Positions 1 through 10,616 of a stretch of 64,000 nucleotides of DNA are shown one piece after another. The notes beneath the pieces were generated by a model. It saw only the letters and a program-made list of their open reading frames with translations. It made no database searches and had not been told where the DNA came from. Source of the DNA: Rhodotorula mucilaginosa (lineage: Eukaryota > Basidiomycota > Microbotryomycetes > Sporidiobolales > Sporidiobolaceae); assembly GCA_034406715.1 (NCBI GenBank), contig CP137870.1:558001-622000 (forward strand), given 5' to 3'. Each line of letters begins with the position of its first letter. Position 1 is the stretch's first letter. Made by a program: the position numbers and the translations under genes.

Positions 1-84
1 CTGCACCACAACAGACTTTCTTTTGATGGCTCGAATCCAGCCCAAATGGAGTGAACGAATTTGCGATTGACATGGCCGCCAGCA

Positions 85-786
85 TCATGCCTGTGGCCGT
101 TTCGGTGCTGGTTCCTGCTGCTGTTGCGGGGCCTTCCATTCATAGTCCCACATCTTGCCGGCCGGCAACTCGGTCGGTACCCTCATCTCCCTCGGCACGA
201 GACCTTCGAGGCGGGCGTTGGTCGCGCCGGACTGGTCCACATTCTGGTATTTCTTGCCGCCGACCGCCTTCTCCCAGAGGCTCATGTCCGTCTGTTCGAG
301 AAAGTCGACGGCCTGACGCATCGCGTTGTACTTGCGCGCGAGTTCGGCGGTGTGGGCCTCGCGCTTGTGTCGGCGGTGGAGCTGCCATGCGCGGAGGATC
401 GTCTCGTGCGCTTCGGCGGACGGGATCACTTTCTGGAGGGCGGCGGTGCGGTCCTCTTCGGACGGATCGGACTCGTACAAGGTCTAGCGAGAACGTGATG
501 AGAATTGCTAGTCAGCTCGTCGAGCCAGGGAGGGAGTACGATGGGGCTCAACGCAGCTCCGGCTGGGTGTGGCGTGCCTGCGTACCTCTTTGATGACCTG
601 AACGCGTCCATCGCCCGTCATGTCGACCGTCTTCCTGCCGCGCTGAGCCTGCTGCGCCGCCTTGAGCCGACTTCCCGAATTCTGCGCCGGCTTGCTCGCG
701 TACGTCCGCGCGCTGACGACGACCGGGTGACTTGGCGAGGCGCACCTTGCGCTGGTGAAGAGGGCAGAGCTGCTCGAGCGGAACAT
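85..786 (-). CDS. MRPL28: mitochondrial large-subunit ribosomal protein mL40
   Basis: Structural protein of the mitochondrial 54S ribosomal subunit (mL40; yeast MRPL28 family). Exons in transcript order: 786-586 and 483-85, 199 residues. The intron has GTACGC donor and TAG acceptor and is phase 0, joining ...QVIKE to TLYESDPSEEDR. The N-terminus (MFRSSSSALFTSARC...) is rich in Ser, Ala and Arg without acids, as expected for a mitochondrial presequence. The body has the mL40 pattern of a helix around AHETILRAW followed by basic KREAHTAELARKYNAMR. The C-terminus is Gln/Pro-rich and may be species-specific. The start at 786 is the first ATG that gives a targeting peptide. The family is recognised from the helical core, which is short, so some uncertainty remains. 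Confidence 0.78.
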
Positions 787-1316
787 TGTGCGTGCTGCGG
801 TGGTGAGGCGAGAGCAAGTCGGGCGGACTTGGCTTCGACAAGTCCCCCTCTGCTAGGTCATCATCGCGCATCTCGCTGCTGAAGGGGTTTCAAAGGCTAT
901 ACAGTATACTGAACTGCTACTGCTATCGCATCATCGAGGCTTACGCGTGCTCCGAGGGTTTGCTGCAGCGCTACTGACTTTTCAAGGTCGGCCCGTCTTC
1001 AACTGCCCATGTACGCCAAGTGCAGCACTGTTGCTTGCTAGAATGATTTTGTACCAGTCCTGCACATTCTGGTACGAGTAAACACACTGGTCCGATCAGC
1101 TCGGCGGAGTTGCGTCAGCCGCTCGCAAGAGTTCCCGCCGAAACCGCTCAGCTCTTGCGCCTCGTTTCCGTGCTATACAGCTTTCCTTTCGCCTGCAAGG
1201 CGTCCTCGGGCAGCAGCAGTGACCTACCTTGTTCAGGTTCACCGTCTCTTGAGCGCGTCCTGCACGCAGTCTCTTCGACCGACGAACTCGTCGCCACTTG
1301 TCCCTCCTCGAGCGTC
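787..1316. other. divergent intergenic region mL40 / YABBY-like gene
   Basis: This 530-bp stretch separates two divergent starts. It contains no credible reading frame, and the short frames crossing it have unusual composition. A small dyad tatacagtatact lies near 899-911. Nothing else recognisable is seen. Confidence 0.5.
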
Positions 1317-2081
1317 ATGGCGCGCATCATCCCGGGCAAGAGTGAGTACCCTCACTGTTGCTCACGCCATCGCGTCGATCCGCGGATCCAGCCGTGCTCC
1401 GCTGTGCGCTGACCAAAAACACAAACTGGCATGGGGGTGAACGAACGGCAGCCAAAGCCAAAGTCAAAGCGTCCTCGTCGTCGTCCTCGCATGCGATGGA
1501 CACCACGGGGAAGAAGAAGAAAAAGTCGAGCACGACGAGCAACTCGAGTGGCGGAGCGTCGTCCTCGACCGGCGTCAGGACGGCGTATCAGCAGGTGCGT
1601 GAACGGACGCTTCCTTCGCAGGATTTCGCGAACTTGGTCCACTTGCGGAGCAACTCGCTGATCCAAATTCGGGTCCGCTTCGTGTGCACTGTCTTCGGTA
1701 GTTCATGTCGGTGAGTGATAACCCCTCCGCCGAACGCCCTCGTGATCAAACGCAAACCCGTCACTGACGGCCCTCGACCTCCTCGTCCACTACGCTTGCG
1801 TTCTAACGTGCTCACTTTCTTCTCTCCACTCGGATATTCTCTCGATCTCACTACTACCAGCGCGTGATGGCCGAGCTGAAGGAACAGCACCCCGACTGGA
1901 CGGGCCAAGAGCGCCGCGAAGAAATGTCGAGGCGTTGGAAGGTGAGCTCAGAACCTCGAAGGCACCCTAGAGTGGACGCTGCGCACGCCCCCGCCGCCAA
2001 GATCCCTACATAAGCAGCGTACCGACCATTATCCCGAATCTGTTGCAGACTGATGCGTCGAACCCCAAGGCGGAGACGTGA
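1317..2081 (+). CDS. small YABBY/HMG-box-like protein (96 aa)
   Basis: Five coding exons: 1317-1341, 1452-1594, 1702-1710, 1861-1941, 2049-2081. The third is only 9 nt (TTC ATG TCG), flanked by TAG and GTGAGT, and it restores the motif TAYQQFMSRVMAELKE. The N-terminal half is a basic Ser/Lys linker with a KKKKK run. The C-terminal half, TAYQQFMS..., then HPDWTGQERREEMSRRWK and TDASNPKAET, matches the fungal YABBY/HMG-like fold (x-A-Y-x-x-F-M ... P ... W-K ... N-P-K). Such proteins are usually taken as small DNA-binding or chromatin proteins; the role here is inferred. A related 57-aa protein lies at 61873-62782. The start at 1317 gives a compact MARIIPGK leader spliced in phase 1. Confidence 0.72.
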
Positions 2082-2428
2082 TCATTGGGATTTCTGGTGG
2101 AAGTTTGGGTCAGTTGCGGTCCGGAGGAGGTTGCTTGCTTGCTTGACTCTGTACAACACTCGGTGATGGGCAATGTTCTGGTTCTCGGTCTCACGACTGT
2201 CTGTTCACGATTGCCGCGAGTTTGTCCGAAGAGGTCACAAGAGAGAATAGCAGAGAGAGAAGGAGTGTCTCCGTCAGGCAAAGAGACCCCCGACCCGACA
2301 TGTGTGCGATATGCGATGCGAAAAGAAAGTTGCGAAATGCGTTTATGCGAACAGCCTGCCCCCATCCAGGATCTAGTACAACAGAAGTTCGACACCGAGA
2401 GAGAGGAGAAGAAGAGAAGGGGGAGAAA
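2082..2428. other. convergent intergenic region
   Basis: 347 bp between two convergent stops, presumably holding both 3' UTRs. A purine-rich block of GA repeats lies at about 2395-2430. No gene seen. Confidence 0.5.
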
Positions 2429-4387
2429 TCACCCATTCGCCAACGCCGCTCGATCGTCTCGATCTCGCGCGATCCGTTCATACTCGCGTCGTCGTGCGCG
2501 AGCCTCACTCTCTCGCGTGAGTTGGATATGTCGCGCGGCGCGGTCGTATGGGTGCTCCGACGAGGATGAGGATGATTGAGCGGGTGGTGACGAAGGAGAC
2601 ACGGCCGAGGAGGAGGATGCGCTCCCCGTTACTGTTGTTGTTGCTGGCGGTGCTGGCGGTGCTGAGTTGAGCGGTTCGGATGCGGCTCTTCGTCTTCGGA
2701 GCGGCGTTGGGGAAGCCGACCCGTCTCCGGGGGTTGAATGCGTGGCAGAGGGTGAGGACGAGGGTGCCCGCGCCGATGTGGACGCTGCACCTCGACTCTG
2801 CCACACTCGATCGACCGCGCCGACTCGTGCCATCTCCTCCTTGAGGAGGACCAGTTCCCCGAGCGTCTCGACCGTATCCGTCCGGATCCCGTACCGCCTC
2901 CCAAGCGCGACCACATAGCCGTTGATGTACTCGATCTCGGTCCGACTCGGTAACGAGGGTGCGTTCTGGGCGAGCGAGAACGTCAACCGCGTCGGCGGGA
3001 GATTGGACTGGAGCGGGAGGAGGTCGGAGAGTGTCGAAGAGATGTTGACGGAGGTTTTCATCAAGACGCGGAGGGTATAGTCGAGGAGGGAATGGGATGA
3101 GAGGGGATGTGAAATCGGCAGGGCTGGCGGCGCTCGGGGGGAAGGGGAGGAGGAGGCAGCGTCGGGAGCGTCGTCAAGGTGGTCGGGGCGCCAGAGGCCT
3201 TGCTCGTAGGCGACATGGGCAGCAAAGACGTCTGCACACTCGCGCGTGACGGATTCGATCACGCGCTTGGCCTTTTGACTCCCGACGAGGGCGCCGTTGT
3301 GCACGCCCGCGATCGCCGTGATCGAGTTGACCGAGGCGTTGACGGCGAGTTTCTGCAATTGCGCGATCTGGAGAGTCGGCAGGGGGAGCCAAACCGGGTG
3401 CAACTCGTTCAGTTGCAAGAGGGACGAGACGGTCGAGTAGAGGGACGAGGTGACGGGCGCGTAGGGGAGGTGCTGTTCGAGCGTCGGTTCGACGAGCGAG
3501 CGCGGGTTCAGGATCGGGTTCTCGGCCGGGTCGGACCAGGCTGGATCGGGATAGGACGAGAGGAACGACATGACGGCGCGATTCGGGACGACGCCGAATT
3601 TGAGGTCACCCATGCCGGCATGGACGAAATGCGCGGCGCCCTTGCGCCACGCGCCGTGGGTCGTCGTCGCGCAGACAAAGCTCGGCCTCCCTCCTCCTCC
3701 TCCTCCGCCGCCGCCGCCCGCACCTTGCTGCCCCCACCATCCTTCTCGCCCGGGTCCGGAAGGACCGCCCGCATGGGAGGAAGACGCCGCGTACGCGCGC
3801 TCGATCTCGTCTGACCTGTCTTCGGGCCAGTACTTTTCGAGGAGGGCTTCGAGGACGCCCATCCCGTTCTGGCAGAGGACGATGGTACTCCGGCTGGACA
3901 AGCGAGGCAAGAGGTGCCGGATGGCGGGGACCGTCGCGGGAGTCTTTGTCGTGACGACGAGGGTCTGGATCGGATCCTGCCGGTTCCACACCCGCGGGTC
4001 GATCCGTGGTGCCGAGCCCTTGCCACCACCACCACCCCTGGCTGTCGTCGCATGTGAAGATCGCTCGAAAAAGTCGTTGGGAGACTTTGTGAGCTCCATC
4101 TCGAGGCCGGCAGTGCGTCTCTTGAGGCCGTCTCGCTCGACGGTGAGGGTACCGTACGGGACGCCGGTCGGGTCTGCGGCATCGGCGTTTGCGTTCAAGA
4201 GTTGCTTCGCGAGGTCTTTGCGTCGGAGGATGAGGCGGACTTGGATCGACGGGAGGTGGGCGAGGTTGGTCGCGACGAGGGAACCGATCGACCCGACTGC
4301 AGAGGCCACCTTGGAGGGTCAATTCGGAGTGGCGTGATTTGGAGAGGGGATGGAATCGACAGTACCTCCTAGGCAGTGGAATCGCAT
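2429..4387 (-). CDS. 2-dehydropantoate 2-reductase-like (ketopantoate reductase)
   Basis: Predicted NADPH-dependent reduction of ketopantoate to pantoate for coenzyme A synthesis. Exons: 4387-4366 and 4296-2429, 629 residues. Splicing in phase 1 builds the nucleotide-binding loop MRFHCLGVGSIGSLVATN, a classic GxGxxG at residues 7-12. Without the first exon this glycine motif is broken, so the 7-codon exon is well supported. The C-terminal helical domain shows QKLAVNASVNSITAI, equivalent to the family's K-x-A-x-N catalytic/substrate stretch. The protein is longer than usual: a Gly-rich insert around residues 190-215 (GGGGGGGGGG) and a Ser/Pro-rich basic tail of about 120 residues that ends in an Arg/Glu-rich helix. 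The tail resembles no enzyme part I know. The call could also be a paralogue of unknown substrate. Confidence 0.85.
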
Positions 4388-4653
4388 GGCCCCCTTGTCC
4401 CGCTCAGCTGGCCGTAGCCGGGTTCCGATTTGAGGCGGTCAAAGGCAGCAGCGACTGAAAACAAGGCCGGTCACGATCGCCTCGCCGGAACTGGTCCCGA
4501 GCTAGCCAGAGTCGGACGCAGTGATCTCGAGTGCCGGACTGTACGCAGCTCTCTGTCGGCCGTGTGTCGGTTGAGACGGCAAGAAGCGAGTCGGAGGTGA
4601 AGAGCAGCAGGTTGACTTCCACTCTTGCACCTCTTTCACCTGGGTTAGCAACG

Positions 4654-5840
4654 ATGCAAGCAGAAGCAGCAACACTAGCACCGCAGACCGAGCAGGCTGC
4701 TCCGCCTTCGACCGCACCGGAACCAGCGACCACCTCGGCCGACCAGCTCCAGAACGGCACCACCTCCGCTCAGGACGACGCAGACATGGCAGACGCAACG
4801 CACAGCGCACAAGCAGACAAGGACAAGGACAAGGAGGAACCCCTGCCAGAAGGCGCAACTGAAGTCGTCTACGTCCACAACCTCAACGAAAAGATCAAAC
4901 TGCCCATCATGAAGCAGTCCCTCAAGGTCCTCTTTCGCGAGTACGGCCGCGTCCTCGCAGTCACGGCCCACGCCAACGTACGCATGCGCGGTCAGGCCTT
5001 TGTCACCCTCGACTCGAAACGAGCAGCCGCCAACGCAGTCCGCGAGGTCGAAAAGTTTCCCCTCTACGGCAAACCCATGGTCCGTCCCCCCGGTTCTCTC
5101 TCTAGTCTGGCACACGCGAGACTGCTGACCCAAGCCACTGTCCCCACCAGCAACTCGCATTTGCGAGGACAGAGTCGGATGCCCTCGTCGCCAAGCGGCA
5201 TCCTGAAGACATGGACGAGCACAAAAAGGCCCGCCTCGAACGCAAGAGTCAGTCTCGAGGCTGTCCTCGGAGCGTACCAAATGAACCGGGATCAGTAGAC
5301 TGACGCGGCCGGTCGCTCCGTTCTGCAGAGGTGTCGCGGAGGGAGAACCCGCTGCGGAAGAAACGGTTGGCACAGAAGCACGGTGCGTTCTTCTCCGTAA
5401 CCCCCTCCGGCTCCATTATGATCCCCCTGACGCCGGTCTCTCGTGTCTCCATACACACAGCCGCCGAAACTGGCGTTGCCGCTACCCCCGCCGCAGCCGC
5501 CGCCGGCGCCGCCTCCGCCACCGCGCCGCAACAACGCCGCGTCGTCGAAATGCCAGACGAGTACCTCCCGCCGAACAAGATCCTCTTCGTCCAAAACCTC
5601 CCCGAAGACACGACCAAACCCTCGCTCGAGGTCCTCTTCCGACCGTACCCGAACCTGATCGAAGTCCGGACCATCCCGGGGCGGAAAAACATTGCGTTTG
5701 TCGAGTTTGCGGACGAGCCTTCGTCGGCGGTCGCCAAGGAGGCGTTGCACAATACCAGGTTCAGCGGGACGGCGGGAGCCGTGCCTGCCACGTCGGAAGA
5801 AGGGAACAAGATCAAGGTCACGTTTGCCAAGCGCGGGTGA
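4654..5840 (+). CDS. U1A/U2B''-family spliceosomal RRM protein
   Basis: snRNA-binding protein of the U1 and/or U2 snRNP. Exons: 4654-5079, 5151-5247, 5329-5382, 5461-5840, 318 residues. Two RRMs are visible. RRM1 (about 69-150) has RNP2 VVYVHNLNEKIK and RNP1 RMRGQAFVTL, almost identical to animal U1A/U2B''. A basic linker (HKKARLERK, SRRENPLRKKRLAQKH) and an Ala-rich stretch follow. RRM2 (about 224-318) begins LPPNKILFVQNLPED and ends at the C-terminus. Fungi often have one such protein where animals have two, so U1 versus U2 assignment is open. The first intron uses the unusual donor GTCCGT and the second GTCAGT. The 70-residue N-terminal extension is Ala/Gln/Asp-rich and probably disordered. 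Confidence 0.93.
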
Positions 5841-6056
5841 CCGAATCACTCACCCATTGTGTATTACCACCTCCCCACCCTGGATACCCCGGTAGTCTTG
5901 CGTCCGCAGTATCACACCTGCGTTATTGTATCATTCCCACCTCAGCGCGACCAGCTCTCGTTCCTGTCCGTGTCCCGTGAGGTCATTTCCTGCTTCCTCC
6001 TTTCGTTACTACTCTTGACCCATCCTCGCAGTTTTACGTTTCTCGCTTCCGGGATT

Positions 6057-7520
6057 TCAGCGAGTCAACGCTATCGCGAGCCCTACCACGAGCAGGATCA
6101 CCACGGCGAGAACGATCACAACGAACACCGCGCCGACAATGCGAGTCCTGAATGCTCCGCGCTCGCGGGCAAATCCCCCTTCTTTGCTATCGCCGATGAG
6201 GGGCGGACGACGCCGGGACTGGCGCCGCGCTTCTGCCCATGCGAGTTGCTCAGCTCGGAGTGACCACCCGGGTGCGACGTTGCGGGCCCAGCTGACGCTT
6301 CTGCCTCTGACTCGGGTCGGCGCATTTGACGACGACGACGACGACGAGGACAACGTCGTCGTCTCGATTGACGGGGCCTGCTGACTCGTGGAGGCCGTCG
6401 TCTCCGCGACTGGTGTTTCATGCGTTCGTGAGCGTGAGGAAGACTGTATAGAGTACGATGCCGCCATCGACGTCGGAAGCGGCAGCTCGGTTCGCCGACT
6501 GCAACGTGACCACGAACTCGGAACCGTTGGATCTCGCGCACTTGCGAAAATAGCAGGGTCGTCACGCCTCGTGCTCAATCCTGCGAGCTCTTCCGAGCGA
6601 GAGCGGTCGTGGTGGTGGGAGGGAACAGGGACGAAATCGGGAATCGGGACCGATGGCGCGGACAGCGACGGCGCGTGTTGTGATCTGCTCGACGACACTG
6701 TTCGAGAACCAAGTTCAGGCACAGACTCAAGCGCCGCGAGTCTTGCCCTCGCCCGAACATCGGGCGGAAGCGGGAACGATAAAGTGGTTACGTCGTCGGC
6801 GGCGTCGGCGGACGATCCTCCTCTTGCGGCGCGCGAGGGCGAAACTGACAGGCGGTAGAACCCGTCCTGGATTGGCGGCGGGAGGTTCAGTGCAGAGAGA
6901 GATATGCAGGGAGTCGATTTGGGCGGCGAGGGAAGGATTGGCGTGGCGCATATCATTCCGACGACGTGAGAAAGAAGCGGCGTCGTCCTCTCCTGCACGG
7001 TCCGTCGCCTATCGGGTGATTGTCGATCCTGGCGGGGCGTTCCCGAACCGTACGCGAGTTTCTGTGCAGTCGAGCGGTCGTGAGACAAAACCAGAGGGGA
7101 CGGCTGCGGGCCGGTTGAGGCTGCTGCTCCTCGAGGGATCGAATTCGAAGACGGCAACGGCACGCTTGGCGAGTCGCTAGCGCGCGAGTTGGCGAGATCG
7201 GTCGTCGAGTCTGGGGACGCGCGCGAGAGCGGTGCGGATCCTGGTCCAGCAGATCCTGAGGTGGTGGTTGAACGACTCAATCCCGCCCTGGTTACTCCAT
7301 TTCGCGCCTTGAGGCGTTCCGGCCCCGGCACCGCTCCATCGCGATCAGACTGCGACACGTCTGCGTATGTCAAAGCCGTTGTCCCGCAGCCGGTCGGCCG
7401 ACACAATTGCTCGTAGCGAGGCGCGGAAGCTGCGGGAGGTGTTTTTGGTACGCGGTCATGCAAGCTCGCGGAGAGCCAGAGATGCGGTGGGGCGGAGCGT
7501 CGCCCCGGGAGAGGTGACAT
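6057..7520 (-). CDS. Ser/Arg-rich tail-anchored membrane protein, unknown
   Basis: Single open frame of 487 residues that I do not recognise. Residues 1-420 are low-complexity (Ser, Pro, Arg), with a 9-Ser run near residue 395, and look disordered. The C-terminus is sharply different: a basic, tryptophan-containing region (SWARNVAPGWSLRAEQLAW) is followed by one long hydrophobic segment (RIVGAVFVVIVLAVVILLVVG) and then AIALTR and stop. That arrangement is a tail anchor, so insertion into ER, mitochondrial outer or other membrane with the bulk in the cytosol is inferred. The start is the first ATG of the frame; an upstream spliced exon cannot be excluded. The gene converges on the U1A-type gene. 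Confidence 0.6.
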   Translation of the reverse strand: MSPLPGRRSAPPHLWLSASLHDRVPKTPPAASAPRYEQLCRPTGCGTTALTYADVSQSDRDGAVPGPERLKARNGVTRAGLSRSTTTSGSAGPGSAPLSRASPDSTTDLANSRASDSPSVPLPSSNSIPRGAAASTGPQPSPLVLSHDRSTAQKLAYGSGTPRQDRQSPDRRRTVQERTTPLLSHVVGMICATPILPSPPKSTPCISLSALNLPPPIQDGFYRLSVSPSRAARGGSSADAADDVTTLSFPLPPDVRARARLAALESVPELGSRTVSSSRSQHAPSLSAPSVPIPDFVPVPSHHHDRSRSEELAGLSTRRDDPAIFASARDPTVPSSWSRCSRRTELPLPTSMAASYSIQSSSRSRTHETPVAETTASTSQQAPSIETTTLSSSSSSSSNAPTRVRGRSVSWARNVAPGWSLRAEQLAWAEARRQSRRRPPLIGDSKEGGFARERGAFRTRIVGAVFVVIVLAVVILLVVGLAIALTR

Positions 7521-8226
7521 CCTATGGGTTTGGTGAGCTGTCCAGGACCGCTTGTCGAGTCGGGACAGGGGAGGGCGACCGAATCAAGACCGAATGCTGT
7601 GGTGATCGGGAATGTTGAGCGATGAAGACGCGGTCAACGTCCGGATCTGTTGAAGCAGCGTGTTCCTTCATTGATCGTTCCTCGGCTATACGTCGGAAGC
7701 GCAAGCGGCGCAGTCGAGGCGCAGGGAACGGAAGTAACGAGCTCGTCGACGACATCTCCCCCTGAGCAATTCGCGGCGATCAGGATCCCGCTCGCCTCTC
7801 CAGCGCCGCCGCGGGAAAGATGATAGCCGCCGATGGAACAAGAAAAAGTCGAAGGATGAAGCTTCGCCAGGCTGTTCCGCGAAGGGCGGACGGTCCAGGC
7901 TGACGATAGCGGATTGGAGGGAAAGCAAGAGCGTGGAGCACAGTGCTGTCGAATGAGCGCGAGCAAACTGTTGATCGTCTGTGAGCAGGTCCTTCGTCTG
8001 TCGTCCTTGGTCGAGCTCTCCGCTCAAGGTTGGGCAGCAAGTCGCGCTGGTCAGAGTGAGAGAGAGCGAGTTCGAGTTCTCTCACCATTACGACTGGCTC
8101 GGCGGGCGCTCCGAGTTGCTTACAGGCACAGCAGGATCCTGCTCAAGTCGACTAAGGACATACCGGGATTCAACCATCCCCTGAGGAGCGCAGCAGACCT
8201 TCCATCGCCTCTCATCTTTTTTCGAG
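7521..8226. other. divergent intergenic region
   Basis: About 700 bp between the tail-anchored protein and ELP4. Several short overlapping frames exist on both strands, but none shows a domain, presequence or splice-linked continuation. Probably promoters and 5' UTRs. Confidence 0.45.
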
Positions 8227-10014
8227 ATGTCATCGTTCCGGCGGCGCACTGCGGTCCAGCCGATCCCGGGCACTCGCCCATCGCCGTACAACGCCGCGCC
8301 CCTGCTCAGTACCGGCCTCACCTCGTTGGACGACCTCCTCGGCGGCGGACTGCCCCTCTCGACCAGTCTCTTGATCGAATCCGACTCGCCCACTTCGTAC
8401 GCAGAGCTCCTCCTGCGCTATTGGATCGCTCAGGGTCTCGAATGCGGTCAAGAAGTGATCGTCGTCGCGAGTGGGCTCGATGGAGGTCCGCGGGCCGTCG
8501 TCGACGCTCTCATGGAAGTCGACGGAGGGCGCCCGGTCGCCGACTCGTCGTCGTCGTCGTCCTCCACCGCCGGAATGAGCAGGCAGGACGTGCAGGAGGA
8601 CGAGGAGGAAAAGAGGCAAGAAGAGAACCTCAAGGAACAGATGAAGATTGCGTTCCGATACGAGGGCTTGAGGCAGCACCAAACCACCATCGAGTCAAGC
8701 AGTACGTTCCTCTCGAGCTCACCGACGCAAGACGACCCTCTTTGCTGAACGCCAAACGTTGCTCTCACAGCGTCCAACTCGAGCTCGACAGGGACCTATT
8801 GCTCGGTGTTTGACCTCACGCAAACGCGGAGATTGAGCGAAGCGGACCGTTCCCTGCTGCACCTGATCGACGTCGACGAGCTCTGCTCGTCCTCTGCGAG
8901 TCCGCACCCGTACGAGGATCTGTACAACCGCATCGAGAGCCTCGTTCAGGAGCGAGGAGCGCGGTGAGTCTGTGTGCAGGCACTCCTTTCCTCGCCCGAA
9001 TCGCCGACTGACTTTTTGTTCTTCCCTCCCTGGAGGATCTCCTCGGACCCTTCCGTTCCCCGACGCGCGATACGGATCGCCCTCTCGGGCTTTGGAGGCC
9101 CGTCATGGGGACCCGCTCCGTCTCCGGTGCGTGGTGTTGTGCGCCTACGGAAAGCCATCCAACTGAAGACTCACGCCGATTCCATTCCGCAGGCACTTTT
9201 CGCTTTCGTGCACCGCCTGCGCCATTTGCTCCGTCAAGCGCACGTCTCCTGCGTCATGACCTTCCCGGCTTACCTCTATGCGACCCAATCGGGGCAGGGC
9301 TCCTCAGCGCCGCTCTCGCCGCTCCTCACTCGACTCTCTCACGCCGCCGACGGCGTCCTGCGCCTCTCCACTTTCGCCGCCTCGCCGACCCTGTCCGCGA
9401 CCTTCCCACGCCACGCAGGACTGATCCCGTTCCCCAAGCTGCCGACTCTCCCGCCCGGATCGCTCGTCCCGCCCGGTTCGAAACTGTCAGTCCTGCGCGG
9501 TCTCGGCGGCGGCGGCGAAGGCCGCGAGAACTTGATCGGGTTCCGCGTCAAGAGGCGACGCTTTGTCGTCGAGGTGGTGAGCGATGATCCGGTCGCTGGG
9601 GGGACTGGCGAGGATGAGCAGAAGGAGAAGCGGAGAAAGAGGGTCGAAGAGGCGAATCGGAAAGAGAGGGATATGGCGGGCGGCAAGAGCGGCATGGAGG
9701 TCTTGCTCGGCTTGCCCTCGCGCATGGCCCAGGTGCGGATCGGTGGCGAAGAAGAAGAAGAAGGAGGAGGAGCAGAGTCGGCGGCGCAGTTACCTCCACC
9801 GGTGCCGAGCTCAGCGGATCAGCCGTCGACCGCCGCAGGGGCCGTCGCACAGGAGCCCGTCAGTTTCCGGCCCGCTCGGAAAAAGGGAGTACGGCTCGGC
9901 GGAGTTCAGTTCCAGTCGGACGAAGGACGACGAGCCGAAGCGCCGCGACCACCGGCAAAAAAGGTTTCGGTCGCGCGAATGGTGCACGAGACGCCGGATC
10001 TGCTAGATTTCTAG
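8227..10014 (+). CDS. ELP4: Elongator complex protein 4
   Basis: Subunit of the Elp456 RecA-like ring of Elongator, which supports tRNA wobble-uridine modification. Exons: 8227-8701, 8771-8963, 9036-9126, 9193-10014, 526 residues. The N-terminus has the PAXNEB/ELP4 pattern: LLSTGLTSLDDLLGGGLP, then LLIESDSPTSYAELLLRYW, corresponding to the degenerate P-loop region. Later come SSTGTYCSVFDLT, RIALSGFGGPSWG (canonical LGSPLWG) and FVHRLRHLLRQAHVSCVMTFP. The third intron, 9127-9192, is 66 nt with no in-frame stop; removing it joins SWGPAPSP to ALFAFVHRLR as in the family, so I splice it. The C-terminal 120 residues are acidic/basic low complexity and end HETPDLLDF, a typical ELP4 tail. Confidence 0.9.
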
Positions 10015-10616
10015 GGAGCCTAATGCGATGACCGCGAGGCGACTATCTACCTCGGGCTATGTGTCTTGGTGCTCAGGAGGAAATGGTGTGTGGGACCGTA
10101 GGAAGTGGGCAGGTAGTGGCGGAGAGAAGAGTCTCATCCGACAAGACGATTAATCGTCACACGGGTTCAGCGTATGGGCGGAGAAGACTCCGCCTCCAGA
10201 TCACGAGCTTCCGATCGGGGAAACGGGGAAACATAGAACGAGAGGGTCGCACTGACGAGGGGAGCGGAAGTAGATCCAGACCAACCTTGGCCAACACTCG
10301 GAGACGAACTTCTCGGCAGCAGGTCGCCAGGCTCTTTTTTCCAGCTTACGCTGCCCCTCCCAGTGATTGTCGCGCTCTTGCAGACTCGTCGAGGGATCAG
10401 GACTGCCGGAAGGAGTGTCGGAACAGCGGGGGGCGCCCAAGGGGCGATACGAACGTCAATCCGTACCACTCTTGCCTCTGCTGCTTCGAACGATCCTGTA
10501 GTCACAGGAGCGACACACGATGGAACGGATGCCGGGTAGCCCATCGGGAATGCTTGCTGACGAAAGGAATTTCGGGTTCTCTACTCCTACAGATCACGTT
10601 TTAAAGTTTACTGCGT
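10015..10616. other. convergent intergenic region
   Basis: About 600 bp between the stops of ELP4 (+) and mitochondrial ACP (-). Only short, domainless frames. No structured repeat or RNA gene recognised. Confidence 0.5.

Noticed and set aside
1-60. Possible tRNA-like B box (GGCTCGAATCC) near the left end
   Set aside because: No matching acceptor stem, D arm or anticodon arm can be drawn around it. It fits the 3' UTR of the mL40 gene.
9127-9192. Reading through the third ELP4 intron
   Set aside because: The frame stays open, but the 66-nt segment has GTGCGT and CCGCAG borders and interrupts the conserved SWG...FVHRLRHLLR block.
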